NCBI GenBank assembly: GCA_963682175.1
Contig: OY821787.1
Span: 15,106,501-15,170,500, forward strand
Source: Triglochin maritima
Taxonomy: Eukaryota > Streptophyta > Magnoliopsida > Alismatales > Juncaginaceae
Direction: 5' to 3'
DNA: 64,000 nucleotides
Part shown: positions 1 to 11,095 of the stretch, piece after piece
Layout of the letters: every line of letters begins with the position of its first letter
How positions within the stretch are numbered: position 1 is the first letter of the stretch
Position numbers and translations under genes: made by a program
The notes under the pieces: model-generated
The model's input: only the letters and a program-made list of their open reading frames with translations
Told to the model about the DNA's origin: nothing
Databases searched by the model: none

Positions 1-230
1 AACGACCCATGCTTGCACAACTGTGTAGTTAAACAGCTTCTCAACTGTGATGCGCTGAAACTCTAGGGGAAACCTATCGGTAGCCGTGCTAAGATCAAAA
101 GATCTCAGCACACGCAAACCGAAGGGTCATGTAGGTGAGATTTGGTGGGTGTGGCTCGATAAAGCCCGGGACGGTGGCGTTCTGGGAGTAGAATGGGGTG
201 AGGCGGAAGCCCCCGGTCCTAGTTTGTGAT
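1..230 (-). pseudogene. mitovirus-type RdRp fragment (motif A region)
   Basis: On the minus strand the first ~120 bases encode the polymerase motif A signature FDLSTATDRFP, which matches the form I know from mitovirus RNA-dependent RNA polymerases. No long open frame surrounds it and stops are present upstream, so this is a fossil. It lies head to head with a second RdRp fossil on the plus strand that has its own motif A, so it is a separate copy and not a broken part of the same one. It is cut by the window edge. Confidence 0.5.
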
Positions 231-367
231 AAATCACTTGCTAATGGACCTGAAATGGAAGCAACTAAATTGCGAAACCATGCGTTCACTTTTCCCAGCT
301 TTATGGAAGTTTTCACCCATCAGATGGCAGAGAGTTTTAGAAGACTCTCAGAGTTTTAGATCATTCT

Positions 368-2240
368 TAAATCAGGTTCTTCTTGTTCTCTCTGATGGTC
401 TTACTAAGGAGTTCTGTATCGGAGCTTACTTGTTTGCTGGTCGGGTTATTAAGATGGGACGTAAGTAGGGTTGGTTGCATGTTGCTTTGTATCTGAAGCA
501 ATGCTCCTCTTCCCTTCAGACGTACTACGGTGGGGTACGACGTCCCCACTGCTTATTACCCGTTCTGGTCTCCCTAAATAGGTCAGGGATTCCTCGGATC
601 ATACCTTCTTTTCATAGAAAGATAATACAAAGAAGGGATGCTCGAGCTGATACAGTAGTTCAATTATATCTTTCATTTATGACCCTTAGTCAAGTCATAT
701 TACTTGCTAAGCGCGTAAAGTCAAAGTAAATAAGGCTCCTTTTTTGAGTCTATTGTCCTTGGGAAAATTAGGAAAGTATCGTGACTCTTGTAGGCAAAGT
801 GCGAGAATGTCTCCCGTCACTATACCCCCAGGAACTCCCGGATTCCCCTTTATCAAGGCCTGGAAAGGCTGACCTACTTATTCCACTCTTCATTAGAACT
901 TTGTAGAGGTTCTTAGGGTACCTAAGAAGTGGCATCGAGTTCGATCGTAACTTCTAACGTTACCTTATGAGCTGGGAGGTTCTCAAGATCTCCTTGTGTT
1001 TGTACACAAGTATGGTGAACAGTGGTCTCAAGGAGTGTTATGGGCGGAACGTGTGCGATACGCCAGGGATGTAAACAACAATAAATCGGTTCACAGGTCG
1101 GGATCTAGACTGGTTCGAGAACCGTATAGGTCCCGTGTAAAGACATGAAAATCCGTCCTGTAACAGGTAGACTAGGTCAAAGTATTGAAGGCAGAGGGAA
1201 AGTATTTTCGCCATTGGTAACTATATCAATCAAAGGTTGTTGAAGTCGGTCCATGATTGGCTGATGCAGGTTCTACGAAAGCGACCATCTGATGTTTCGA
1301 TCAGACCAAGCCTCTTGAGAGATTAGTTGGCAAACAGACTCTATTTTTCGTTTGATTTGAAGTCTGCTACCGATAGGTGGCCTCTTCTGTTATTAAACGA
1401 AATAATGGTAGTCTGTTTCGATAGGTCGTTCGCTCCTAGTGTGGTGAATTCCACACTAGCAATGAATACCTTCGAAGTCCCGTTTGTTAAACGGAAGAAT
1501 TCGTTGGTATCCTTTGTTGCTGGACAACCTCTCGGTTATTACGGTTCTTGGCCCTTATTTGCTCTCTCCCACCATATCAAGATATGGTTGTGTGCAGACC
1601 CTGGAGAAAGGTTTCTTTCCTATGCGGTACTGGGTGATGATGTCGTCATTGCTCATAAGGAAATAGCTTATGAGTATGAGTCCGCTTTGAAGAGATTAGG
1701 GGTAACAATTAGTTACCAGAAATCTCTAATCTCAGAAAAAGGCTCTGCCGAGTTTGCTAAACGGTTTAGGGTACGTGGTTTGACTCGGTACCTTAGTCCA
1801 GTGTCTATCCGTAATCTTCTGAAAAGTTTCCATCAGTTTGGATTGATGGCAGTCCAAATGACGTATCCCCAAAAGAGGTTTAGTCCTCTGGGGAGGATTG
1901 GTGGAGCGGGTTTCCAAACCCTAGCAAAACTTGACCATAGGAGGCCACTTCGAGCGTGTGCTTTCTATGTACTCCAAACAACGGTTGCCTTTCGACCTAT
2001 GGTTAGGTCAAGGTAAGCCTTTGAATCCTGACCTCAATGCAATCTTTATTGATCACCTCCGTAAGCAGATGCGACCAACTGAGATTAGCCTGATCCCTGA
2101 TGAACTATTAGAACAAAAGGGAATGGCTGAAGTACTGTCCATGGTACTATAAGGAAGCACTTTACCCTGAGGTAAACATCGAGGCATTCTTTGATGCACC
2201 TGTCATTACAACCAAATGGTACGTCACTCGGACTTAACCT
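368..2240 (+). pseudogene. Endogenous mitovirus-like RNA-dependent RNA polymerase
   Basis: Mitoviruses are capsidless RNA elements replicating in mitochondria and encoding only an RdRp; copies are known in plant mitochondrial DNA and as nuclear insertions. Here the N-terminal region is readable at about 400-728. A degenerate, frameshifted stretch follows (730-1326). The palm is open at 1327-1920: motif A FDLKSATDRW just after 1345, and the motif C triad GDD at 1633-1641. A frameshift near 1925 moves the C-terminal part into another frame (about 1940-2152), with remnants to about 2240. Length and motif order fit a nearly full-length RdRp, but the frameshifts and stops make it non-coding. It sits in mitochondrial-looking DNA, so capture by the mitochondrial genome followed by transfer to the nucleus is the simplest route; direct nuclear insertion is possible. 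Confidence 0.8.
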
Positions 2241-3780
2241 GAGTTGGTCCGTTTTGGCTTCATGTGGAAGTAGTATGATATGGTGGCCATTAAAGGCTTT
2301 AACTTCAGGTTGCCAATACTTGGAGATCAAGCTGGTTCCCTTTTGAAATCTGTAAACTTCAATAGGAAAATCCATGGCATAGTGAGTAGATCCACATCCA
2401 GAGTAGTGATCAAACAAAACTCACAATCGAGATTAGCGGGTAGGAATGGATAGCTGTGTTTGCAACCAATTAGAACTAGGGAGCGTGAAGGAAACCCTCT
2501 TGCAATGTGATTTTGCGCCTCACTTGACGCTAGACGATCTATCAATATTGCCAGAAAGATGCCTATCAGGATCCTGGGCTAGATCTAGAGGAAGGCACTC
2601 GAGGTAGAGACTCCATTGTGGAGAATAGAGCCAAACAGCTAGTAAACAAGGGATTAATTAGGGGCTCGTTGATAGCATTCCTCGCGAAACGGAAGGAAAA
2701 CTCCTAAGTGCATACCCCTCTGGAAGTCATTTTTGCATAGATTGAGTAGTCTTTGTTTGATTTATCGGCTCCAAAACTAAGGGGCAAGGTGTATTTTTCT
2801 ATTCAATAAGTGTCGGCTTTAGCAAAAAAAACACTTGGCTAGCCCTTTAGGGGTCTGGGTGGCACTCCTCATGGCTACAGTTACTAATCTGAGGCATTGG
2901 CTTCAGAAGCAAGTTCAACCGGCTTACAAACCTCAAAATCACATCCTTTTCATAGAATGAAAAAAAAGTAGTGGGTTCCAAAAGGAGTCCCCCTGACGTT
3001 ACTGCGTCCTTTAATCAAGTGTTTAGAATGGTTCTAGGTCTCACATTCTCCAGGACGACTATACAACTATAAAGAAAGGGTCAGATATCTGACTAGCTCT
3101 TAGATATGCTCAGGAGCTTCCCACTTTCTAGTCTCAATCTCCTCAATAACTTGACATGGAAGCTAGCACTGACCAAGGGAAAGAGCAGGCGTCTCGTTTA
3201 AAGACCTTGTAAGGGTATTCCCCGCCAGATACATGTTTTGCAAAGGAAAGACATTCTTCAACGAGTGGAATCGAAGCCTCGGCATACTATTCACCGAACA
3301 TCACAGTGGAAGCCATATGTGGGGCACAAAGAGCTTGTTCCCTGTCGTGATCCCACTCCTCATTAAAAGAGGGGCCCTCTCAATCATCTCGCAATTCTAC
3401 ATTACTTTTATGGATTCCACCAAGGCGATACGCGGGTTCGGGCTTCTCTTTCTACGTCTGACTCCGCCTGAGGCAAGAGGAAGTAAAATGGAAATGTTGC
3501 AACCAATGTCTGATCTCCTTCTATTCATCAGATTTTTGGCTTTGCCCAACAGTGTGAGATGGAGAGAGGAGAGCCCCCCCTATCTATATCTATAAAGGTA
3601 CGCTCACTTCTGCATTTTGGTTTAGGTTATCTCCGTTTCGTGCGTGAATGGCGGTTCTCAGACGAGGGAATCGTTCCTCTCTAAATAGGCAGATTAGAAT
3701 GCTTCTATCGATAGAGGTTTCACGTCTGCCCATAGAATCGTTTTTTTGCCTTTCCATTCTGTTCTTACCATATCATGGGC
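2241..3780. other. Mitochondrial-like intergenic DNA (probable NUMT)
   Basis: No convincing gene. Base composition is balanced and unlike the AT-rich TE flanks, resembling plant mitochondrial spacer DNA. The open stretch at 3233-3595 encodes nothing I recognise. The call rests on composition and on continuity with the mitovirus fossil, so it is an inference. The right boundary is taken as about 3780, where retroelement sequence begins. Confidence 0.4.
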
Positions 3781-4150
3781 AGTTGGGTCGGAATCCTTGT
3801 GATGGTTCGAGAGTGGTTTCCTTAGCAACAGCCGCCGCAGACAGCGCTCCACTGCTATCGTCAAGCTTGGACATGGTGCACCATGAAGAGAATTAGCAGA
3901 AATCGAAAGGAGATTTACCCAAAACTCCGCTCTGATACCAACTGTCACGCGCACGGGTAGAGAGTCCGCCCGAGTCGTGCGGCCCCAGGTGATGCCTACT
4001 ATAGTGTAGCACCTGGGCTCAGCCTTCTCCTGCTGCTCGCTTCGCTGGAAAAAATTTACGAAGCGCCCTGCTCCCTCTCTCCACCACGTCAGCTTCTCTC
4101 TCCGCCACGCCAGCTCACCTCACACACCCAAAAAAATCTTAAACATGCCC
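3780..4150 (-). mobile_element. Reverse-oriented LTR retrotransposon edge (gag start, PBS, LTR end)
   Basis: Read on the minus strand, 3940-3930 is TGGTATCAGAG, the primer-binding site complementary to initiator Met-tRNA. Two bases to its right is an LTR end in CGCGTGACA (window 3943 onward). Below it, from about 3873 downward, a short reading frame begins with a methionine and a Ser/Ala-rich stretch, as a gag start would, and soon meets a stop. So the LTR extends right from 3943 and the internal region leftward. The rest of the element is missing, apparently replaced by the mitochondrial-like DNA. The LTR's far end is not defined. Confidence 0.55.
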
Positions 4151-4939
4151 GGGCTACCCCACCCACCCTACACTCTCTTTCCTCCACATAATTTATTAAT
4201 TAAAGAATTTTAATTGGAAAATTTTCAAAATAATAAAAAATAATAATAAATTGGGAAAATATTAACCTCAGAAACTTAATTGGCAAAATATGCACATTTT
4301 AAAACGACACTTGAGATACCATTTTTATTAAGCGAAAACGACACTTCAGGTGTCGTTTTTAAACTAAGTAAAAAACGGCACTACTGGTGTTGTTTTTAAC
4401 CTAGGGTTAAAAACTGCACCAAGGTCCCCTTTTCTCCAATCTTCCCAATCCGTTTTGTGATTTTTCCTCTCCCTCTCTCCTGCGATTTCAGGTATTTTTA
4501 GATCATTTTTTGTTAAGGTTTTGCTTTATTAATTTGTATTTATGTGCATTTTATTGGTTTGTCTTGGTTAGGATTTGTGTGGATTGTTTGATTTGAATTG
4601 GATTCGATTGATTGATATTTGGCTGTTGAGTTTACCCTAGTTTTTTTAAATTAATCTTGTGTGGATGATGTTATATTGTTATGATTATTAATCTTGTGCG
4701 GATGTGATGATTTGATTAATGGATCAATTAATCTCCGAAGTCCCAATTTAATAAGTTTACATTGTTTGGTGAGTTTCGCATTATGTGGATTTGTGTTAAA
4801 CCAATTAAATTTAATGATCAATGTTGTGGTTGTTGAAATTAGATTGATTGTGGATAATGTATTGAATTTGTTTGGATTGTATTATTTTAACCGAATAGTA
4901 TGTAATTTTTTTTGTTAATTATGTTTTACAGTTTCCAAA
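4150..4939. other. AT-rich noncoding DNA upstream of the PMD pseudogene
   Basis: No gene is seen. The stretch contains the inverted repeats near 4335-4397, then AT-rich sequence leading to the first methionine of the plant-mobile-domain pseudogene at 4940. It may be the leader or promoter of that transposon. Confidence 0.5.
4335..4397. repeat. Two adjacent short inverted repeats (AAAACGACAC / AAAACGGCAC type)
   Basis: Positions 4335-4359 form a perfect 10-bp inverted repeat, AAAACGACAC and GTGTCGTTTT, around a 5-nt spacer. About 4372-4397 is an imperfect second version, and an incomplete third lies near 4302. They sit ~550 bp upstream of the PMD pseudogene. Confidence 0.7.
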
Positions 4940-5815
4940 ATGTCGACTTCACACGATTGCCACAGTCTTGTTGACCATTCAGTCTTAGTACTATAGAAAG
5001 TTCATAGATCATCTTTGATTCTTGAAAATGTAAGTGTTTTGCTTTTAATTTTTAATTTTTGTGTATCGGTATTGGTTTTTATTTGATGTAAAATAATTAA
5101 TTTTATTTTTCAGGAGCCTTTGATAGATATTAAATGCGTCGAGCAGGCCATATAGTTCAACACGTGGAATGTGCAAGATGAAAGGATGTGAAATTTGTTA
5201 GTGATTGCGGGATTTGACACTGTGTCTTGATTGCAACGTCTGCAACTGGATTTGAATCTGATTCGTGCTGTTGTGGAGAGGTGGAGGCCTGAGACACACA
5301 CCTTCCATTTTAGACACGGGGAAATGACCATCACGCTACAAGACGTAGTTATGCTTAGTGGTCTTCGTGTTAATGATTTGGCAGTGTGTGCAACATTAGA
5401 TCACGATTGGACTCAGGTTTGCATGAATCTGTTGGGTGTTGAAGAAGAAGAAGCGAGAACTATAGTGAAAGGTGGATACGTGTCATTACAGTGGTTGCAG
5501 CAAAATTATCAGGTTGTTGAGCAAGATGCAACAGATGAGCAGGTTATGAAGCACACGAGAGCGTACATTTTGTTTCAGTTAGGATCCGGGATAGTACGCG
5601 ATAAGAGTGGAAACAAAGTCCACCTTAGATATTTATTGTTGTTGGAAAACATATTTGAATGTGGAAACTACATTGGGTATCTACATCCTTAGCTGTTTTG
5701 TATCAATATTTGGATCATGCATGTCTGAAAAAGGAGAAACAATTAGTTGGTTTCCTTACATTGTTACTGATATGGTGTTGGGAACATCTTCATTTCGGAT
5801 GACCATCTAGAAAAT
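4940..5815 (+). pseudogene. Plant mobile domain (PMD) pseudogene
   Basis: PMD proteins (MAIN/MAIL1 relatives) occur as host genes and as passengers of MULE and gypsy transposons. Exon 1 starts at ATG 4940 and ends at a GT donor at 5030. The intron is 5030-5113, ending in TTTTTCAG. Exon 2 carries the hallmark RWRPETHTF followed by GEMTITLQDVVMLSGL at about 5279-5365, the core of the PMD fold. In-frame stops occur in exon 1 and before 5231. A frameshift at about 5676 moves the conserved Trp-Gly-Ser-like segment to another frame, and a final stop follows at about 5800. It is therefore dead. It converges on the MULE transposase pseudogene just downstream, and the two may be genes of one transposon. 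Confidence 0.8.
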
Positions 5816-5822
5816 GAACATA

Positions 5823-6905
5823 CTAAATTGTCTCTTTACATGTTTTCCTGATGTGACCTAACTTGCGACAACGCCCACATCGTATTACTCGTCCACTTTG
5901 TTCGTCCATGTTGTTTCTGATTTTTTTGTTTTTGGTCACCCACTTCGTCTTACCATAGAAGGTGCTACTAAAGCTATATGTCCTTCTATCCAAAACCTTT
6001 CGTCTAGTATTGGAAAGAAAATAAGTGCATATGCTTTCCTGTAAGCTTGAGTTGTTAGGTATTCTGAGACGATTCACGAAGTATGAATGTTCGCGTGGCG
6101 GTTGCTGCATACGGCCAACATATGTGAGCATGGAATGTGGTGTGCATCTATGTACATGCAGAAGCATGTTGGACCTGACTCCGTCAAAGTAACCTGAAAG
6201 CTACGAGACTGGTTGCTTTCGACACTAAAGAGGTTATGACTATGTCTAGTGACACAAAGCTGTGTAGCCATCTGCCGTTGGTTTGTGATTTCATCATTGA
6301 TCTTTTTAGGCCTTCATCTCTTCTACTGACAAAATATTTATTCAGCCGCAGATAAGTCCTCATGATGAGAGGACAAAGTGGTAAGCAACGTACACGGTTT
6401 AACACATTGTTGAAGCTTTCTGACAAGTTTGTGGTCATTATACGGAGACGGTGTCCAAAATCATGACTTAATGCCGAATACGAAACATCTTCTTGTTCTT
6501 TAATCCATTTGAAGTCATGAGGGTGATTAATCTCGATATCCTTCAGATGCTCTTCAAATGTTTTTCTTAAGAACCACTGCCATGAGCTGCCCGATTCTTT
6601 TTCAACAACAGCAAACACCAAAGGAAATAAACCAGAGTTTACGTCCGTACCCATAGCAATTAAAAGAGTCCCCTCAAACATGCCAAACAAATGAGTCCCA
6701 TCAATGCTCAACACAAGTCTACAGTACTGAAAACCTTCAATAAAGGTTGCGAATGACCAAAAAATTCTTTGAAACTGCTCAATGTTGTGACTTATCCTCT
6801 ATGTCTGAATCTCGACCACGGTGCCAGGATTGGTGGTGCAAATATTAGACATAAAACGTCTTAAGTTACGATAAGAAGCCTCATCAACTCCGTATACTTG
6901 TTCCA
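5823..6905 (-). pseudogene. MULE (Mutator-like) transposase pseudogene with SWIM and CCHC zinc fingers
   Basis: The reading frame begins near 6905 with a typical MULE pre-catalytic segment (YGVDEASYRNLRRF). After one in-frame stop comes the catalytic region with SIDGTHLFGMFEGTLLIAMG at about 6710-6650, containing the first Asp of the DDE triad. Next is a SWIM zinc finger (C-x-C ... C-x-H, about 6165-6100), then a CCHC knuckle of form CGRCRKLGHIRKTC near 5860-5830. Frames change between the transposase, SWIM and knuckle parts, and the segment between 'SSWQWFLRKTF' and the SWIM is shorter than in intact proteins, suggesting an internal deletion. Terminal inverted repeats were not identified. 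Confidence 0.85.
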
Positions 6906-7019
6906 ATACATATTACTCCACATTACATATTACATAAACTTAAATTCGAAATATTACATTCAAAGTTAACAAACGACAATACATATTACAAAAACTGGAC
7001 TTCGAAATAGAACATTACA

Positions 7020-8340
7020 AATTACGTTAAATTCATGTTCAAACCGCTCCTCGTCCGTAGCGTTGCCATATATGCTCGATTAAATTGTCTTTTAGATCCA
7101 AATGTTGATTCCTGTCACACACCCGATCTTGATTGGCAAAAAATTCGTGAATATCTGGTATACAATCGATCGAATATCGTGTTTCCTCAGCAGAAGTGTC
7201 AGCTTGATCATCCATAAATTTGCGAATATCTCCAAAATTAGTGTACGAGTCGCATTCGTCCTCCACAATCATGGTATGCATGATGATGCAAGCTGACATT
7301 ATTTTTGATAGTACGTCCTTAATCCAGGGGAGAGAGGGATCTTTGATGTTCATCCACCTCGCTTGCAACACTCCGAAAGCGCGTTCTACATCTTTACGCG
7401 TCGCCTCCTGCACTTCAGCAAACAACCTATGCTTCGGGGTTTGACGGTGAAGGATGGCTTGAAGGAAGGCGGCGCACTGTGGATAAATATCATCCTTAAG
7501 ATAGTATCTAATATCATATTGAACACCATTTACCTCATAATTTACAGAGGGAGCTTGGCCTTCCAGTAGGTCGTCGAAAATCGGAGATTGTTGCAGGACG
7601 TTCAAGTCGTTGGCCGAACCAGGAATTCCGAAGAAGGAATGCCAAATCCATAAGTCGTACGATGCCACCGCTTTAAGGATCAGAGTTGCTCTCCCAGAAT
7701 GCCCTTGATGTTGTCCCTTCCAAGCAGCCAGACAGTTTTTCCAAACCCAGTGCATACAATCGATGCTCCCCATCATACCTGGGAACCCACGTTGCTCACC
7801 AAGGTGGAGTAGTCGTACCAAGTCATTTGCAGTTGTCGGCATAAATACTCAGGGATGAAGATGTTAATAACACCTTCGTGGAATTTGAGGGCATTTGTAT
7901 ATGTAGCTGCACTTAGTCGTAAGTACTCATTGATCCCATCAGCTGCCACGCCATATGCTAGCATTCATATTGCTGCCGTTGTTTTTTGTAATCCAGAAAT
8001 GCTCATTCTACCAGTTGCATCCGGGGTTCGTGGGAAGAAGACATCAGATACTTCAACGGCATTGTGAACGCGCAGAAAGACATACTTTCGCATCCAAAAT
8101 CTTCTCCTGAAAAGAGAATCAGAATTGACAGGGTTGTCAGAAAAATAGTCGTCCCTAAGGCGTCTGTAACCAAGTTCACGATCTCTATCTGGGTTCGTCG
8201 TTCTCCTTCGACGAAACCTAGGACGTGTACTCCGTTCATACACAACCCGAGTGGCCAAATCAATAGCACAGTCCATCACATCGAATGTCTCACTGCAATT
8301 GTCATCGTCGGATTGAGCGGAGTTTGAACTACTATTCACA
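7020..8340 (-). pseudogene. PIF/Harbinger transposase (DDE_Tnp_4) pseudogene
   Basis: PIF/Harbinger transposases cut and paste DNA with a DDE nuclease and normally need a separate Myb-like partner, which is not seen here. The N-terminal helical part is open at about 8340-7965, ending LQKTTAAI; then an in-frame TGA where family members usually have Arg (a likely CGA to TGA change); then MLAYGVAADGINEYL. A frameshift near 7845 leads to a 267-residue open frame (7842-7039). In it GSIDCMHW holds the first catalytic Asp, GIPGSANDLNVL the second, and RKDVERAFGVLQARW the Glu. The catalytic half is intact, the full protein is not. Repeats in its upstream region are listed separately. Confidence 0.9.
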
Positions 8341-8444
8341 TTGAGATGAGAAGCTAATAGGAGTGATGAATTTAAGAAGATGCGAGGAGTTAAATGAGAT
8401 AGGTAGATGTATTTATAGTTGAGAGTAGATAGAGGTATCCGTTG

Positions 8445-8567
8445 CACTGTACACGCATGAATGCACAGTACCCGCGTGAATGCACAGTGCAAGCGTGAGG
8501 ACTACATAGTGTACGCGTGATTGAATAGTTGAAGCGTGATGACACAGTGCACGCGTGATAAAACAGT
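8445..8567. repeat. Six ~19-bp degenerate tandem repeats upstream of the Harbinger gene
   Basis: A unit close to ACAGTGCACGCGTGATGAC recurs about six times with substitutions (for example ACAGTACCCGCGTGAATGC and ATAGTGTACGCGTGATTGA). The array lies ~100 bp before the start of the minus-strand Harbinger transposase, where its promoter or 5' UTR would be. Confidence 0.7.
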
Positions 8568-8571
8568 GATC

Positions 8572-8916
8572 CCACAATAATAATAAATTATCACCCCACA
8601 TTACTAAAAAATACCAAATACATTATCAATTAACCCTAACCATGTGGATTTTTTTTGGATCTTGAAATTGTTTGATCTGGAAATTTTTGAATCTTCGTCA
8701 CTTACAAAAAACTCATTATAATCCAACCCGTTACCACAATAATAAAAAATTATCACCCCACATTACTAGAAAATACCGAATACATTATCAATTAACTCTA
8801 ATAACAAAACCTCCACTAAAATATAAAAAACAAATCGACGAACGGGGGGACAACACGTGCCCCCGCATGATGGGCGCCCGCCCGACCCGTTAACCCTGCT
8901 CTAACGGTTCCCTTCA
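8572..8916. repeat. ~67-bp direct duplication and GC-rich tail
   Basis: About 67 bp at 8572-8638, containing TTATCACCCCACATTACTA, recurs at 8733-8799 with few changes, a spacing of ~161 bp. It is followed by GC-rich sequence (8830-8900) with runs of G and C. This may be the right end of the Harbinger element. No gene is seen. Confidence 0.6.
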
Positions 8917-9655
8917 ACACCCTGGCTGGATGTAAGCATGGAGGAGGAAATGGGTGCCTTGTAGCAAACAAACGTGGAGGCTAGTACCAAGAGATTCAAA
9001 GACACATTGAATTGGCACAAAATGGATTTTTAGAGTCATGTTGAACTCAAAAGGTGGATTAGACAGGTTAAACGCTTCACTTCTGGCTTGGGGTATCGAC
9101 AAAAAAAGGTACCGATTATACGGAAACCTTATCTCCAACCATTAGACCCACTAGCATAAGATTAGTTTTATCTAGTGTTGTTACGAAGGGATGGGTAATT
9201 AAGCAACTAGGCATTAAAAATGCTTTCCTGCACGGTCAGTTAAATGAAGTTGTTTATGTTAACCAACCACATGGTTTTGTTAATTTTGAATTTCCTAATC
9301 ATGTGTGCCTACTTCAAAAAACCATGTATGGATTTAAAGCAAGCCCCAACAAGGGCGTGGCTTGACAACTTCAACTCTTTCTTCTTGAAAATGAATTCAT
9401 TTGTAGCCTAGCAGATCCCTCCATGTTTATTAGAAGATATTCTGAATATATTTTGGTTTTGTTGCTTTATGTTGATGAATATAATCATCACAGGCAGCAG
9501 TTCTACCTTGCTTATTGAGTTCATTTAAACTCTCAATCAAGTCTTTGTAATGGACCTTACTTTTTTGGGTATTGAAGTACTTCGAACAACTGATGGAATG
9601 TTTCTTTCCTAGAGAAGATATGCTTACGAAGTCTTGCAAAATAAATGATAACAAC
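8917..9655 (+). pseudogene. Ty1/copia reverse transcriptase fragment
   Basis: Recognisable copia RT signatures run in order: MEEEMGAL (about 8940), the KWIFRVMLNSKG-like segment, TETLSPTIRPTSIRLVLS (about 9118-9175), the IKNAFLHGQLNEVVYV motif A region (about 9210-9260), LQKTMYGFKASP (about 9310-9345), the LLLYVD active-site motif near 9460-9475, and a terminal FLGIEVLRTTDGMF segment (about 9560-9605). Several frameshifts and stops break the frame. No LTRs, gag or integrase are present. It is a truncated relic ending where LINE-type 5' sequence begins. Confidence 0.9.
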
Positions 9656-10309
9656 AAAAGGAAGAACTCCTCAAAAACTTCAAGTCTAAAAACAATTCGC
9701 TCGGTGGCTCCAGTGATTTCAGGATTCGCTATTCCCAGCCATTTCCACCCCAAATTCCACCAAATCCCTCTGTCCAAACTCGATTTTCATCTCCAAATTC
9801 GTCTCCTCCTACTTCCCCACTCCTCCCTGAACCCTCTTTTGAGGTGGTTCGGCTCCGACAGCTCTTCGCCACAGTTCTGGACAACGGCGACCAACCTTTC
9901 TGACTCTTGCTAGAGTCAGATCCGGACCTCACCGAGCGATTGCAGTGTGACCTAGACATTTTGGAGTCGAAGTGGCCTAGATCGACGTGATCCTCCTTCA
10001 ACATCGGAAATTTGAGAGGTGGTTAGAGCGATTACGGTGACTTCGTCCCCTTTTCTCCTACCTCTCGAGCCATCTTGATTATGCGTTGGTTACACCCCCC
10101 CCCCCCCCCCCGCGCTCCAATTCAGAGTTCAGAGTTTACACAAGGTTTTTTTCCTCGATTTGGTGGTTTTGACTTTTCATTTTTTCTGTTGACTCTTACC
10201 TTTGATCGCCATTTTTTGTGTTTTCGGGCGTGGTTCTCTCGGGAAAGTGTCGTTCTTTGTTTTAGTGATTTCAATTTGGTTATTTGCTATGATTGTTGTG
10301 TGGATTGGA
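9656..10309 (+). other. Probable LINE 5' region (noncoding)
   Basis: This CT-rich stretch precedes LINE ORF1 and may be its 5' UTR with internal promoter. It contains a poly-C run at about 10087-10111. No protein match is visible in any frame, and its assignment to the LINE is by position only. Confidence 0.4.
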
Positions 10310-11095
10310 ATGGATTCTACTGTTTCATTGGACTCGGGTGCTCCCCTGACCCAAGCAAATCCACCCCCAAACCAGTTTGTTAGGGATGAGAATTCTCCCC
10401 TCCCATATCCTAATTAGTTTCAAAACAAGAAGATGGCTGAGAAAAGAATTTATTTTGCTACTGCGACTAAGGTCACTCATCAACCACCCATTTTTTAGGG
10501 GGACATTCCATTTAAGAAGGTCGGTATCAAGGATGAAGTTCTTCTTGTCCAATTCAATGAGGAGGAGATGGCTATTATGAGTGGTCCTTTTAAGTGGACT
10601 TTAATTGGCAAGTTTACTAGAATGAGGGCTCAATTAGTGGAAATTCAGACTTCCATTGACAACTTGTTGAATAAGAAAAACTCTTGTAAGCCTGGTTCAA
10701 TCAATTCCAAGCATGTTATCATCAGATTCCGATGTAGAGAGGACTTTGTCAGAGTGTGGTTGCAAGGCAGTTGGTTAATTGAAGGCAAGAGGGTTAGGGT
10801 GTTCAAATGGTCTCCTTATTTCCGACCAGGACTTGAGCCAATCATAGCTCCTATTTAGATTGGGTTGCTCAACTTGGAGGCTCACTTATTTCATCGCAAT
10901 GCTATTGAATCCGTAGCATCCACATTGGGAAAATTCATATGTGTCGCTAAAGGTTTTAAAGACTTCACAAGACCTGGTTATTGCCAAGTTTGTGTTGAGA
11001 TAGACCTCAACAAGCCAAGAACGGACCACATCATCAAGCTGGGAAAAGAAATAAGAAAACAAAATATTGTATATTGGATCCCACAATTTTGTTCC
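10310..11095 (+). pseudogene. LINE ORF1, first part (DUF4283 nucleic-acid-binding protein)
   Basis: Plant L1-type LINEs encode an ORF1 protein with a DUF4283 domain and a CCHC zinc knuckle that binds element RNA. The ATG at 10310 opens a frame that runs, with two in-frame TAG stops (after PPIF near 10497 and after IIAPI near 10857), to the first Cys of the knuckle (PQFC) at 11095. DUF4283 features are the FKWTLIGKFTRM segment, the basic VIIRFRCREDFVRVW segment, LEAHLFHRNAIESVASTLGK and YCQVCVEIDLNKPR. Both stops are TAG where family members usually have Trp, consistent with TGG to TAG changes. A MULE interrupts the gene at 11096; it continues at 19561. Confidence 0.85.
11087..11095. repeat. 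Target-site duplication of MULE, left copy (TTTTGTTCC)
   Basis: The 9-bp TTTTGTTCC here recurs exactly at 19561-19569, directly beyond the other end of the MULE. Nine base pairs is the usual Mutator-family duplication. Removing one copy and the insert restores a CCHC knuckle reading frame in LINE ORF1. Confidence 0.9.

Noticed and set aside
3233..3595. 120-codon open frame in mitochondrial-like DNA
   Set aside because: No recognisable mitochondrial or other protein; kept as unassigned spacer.
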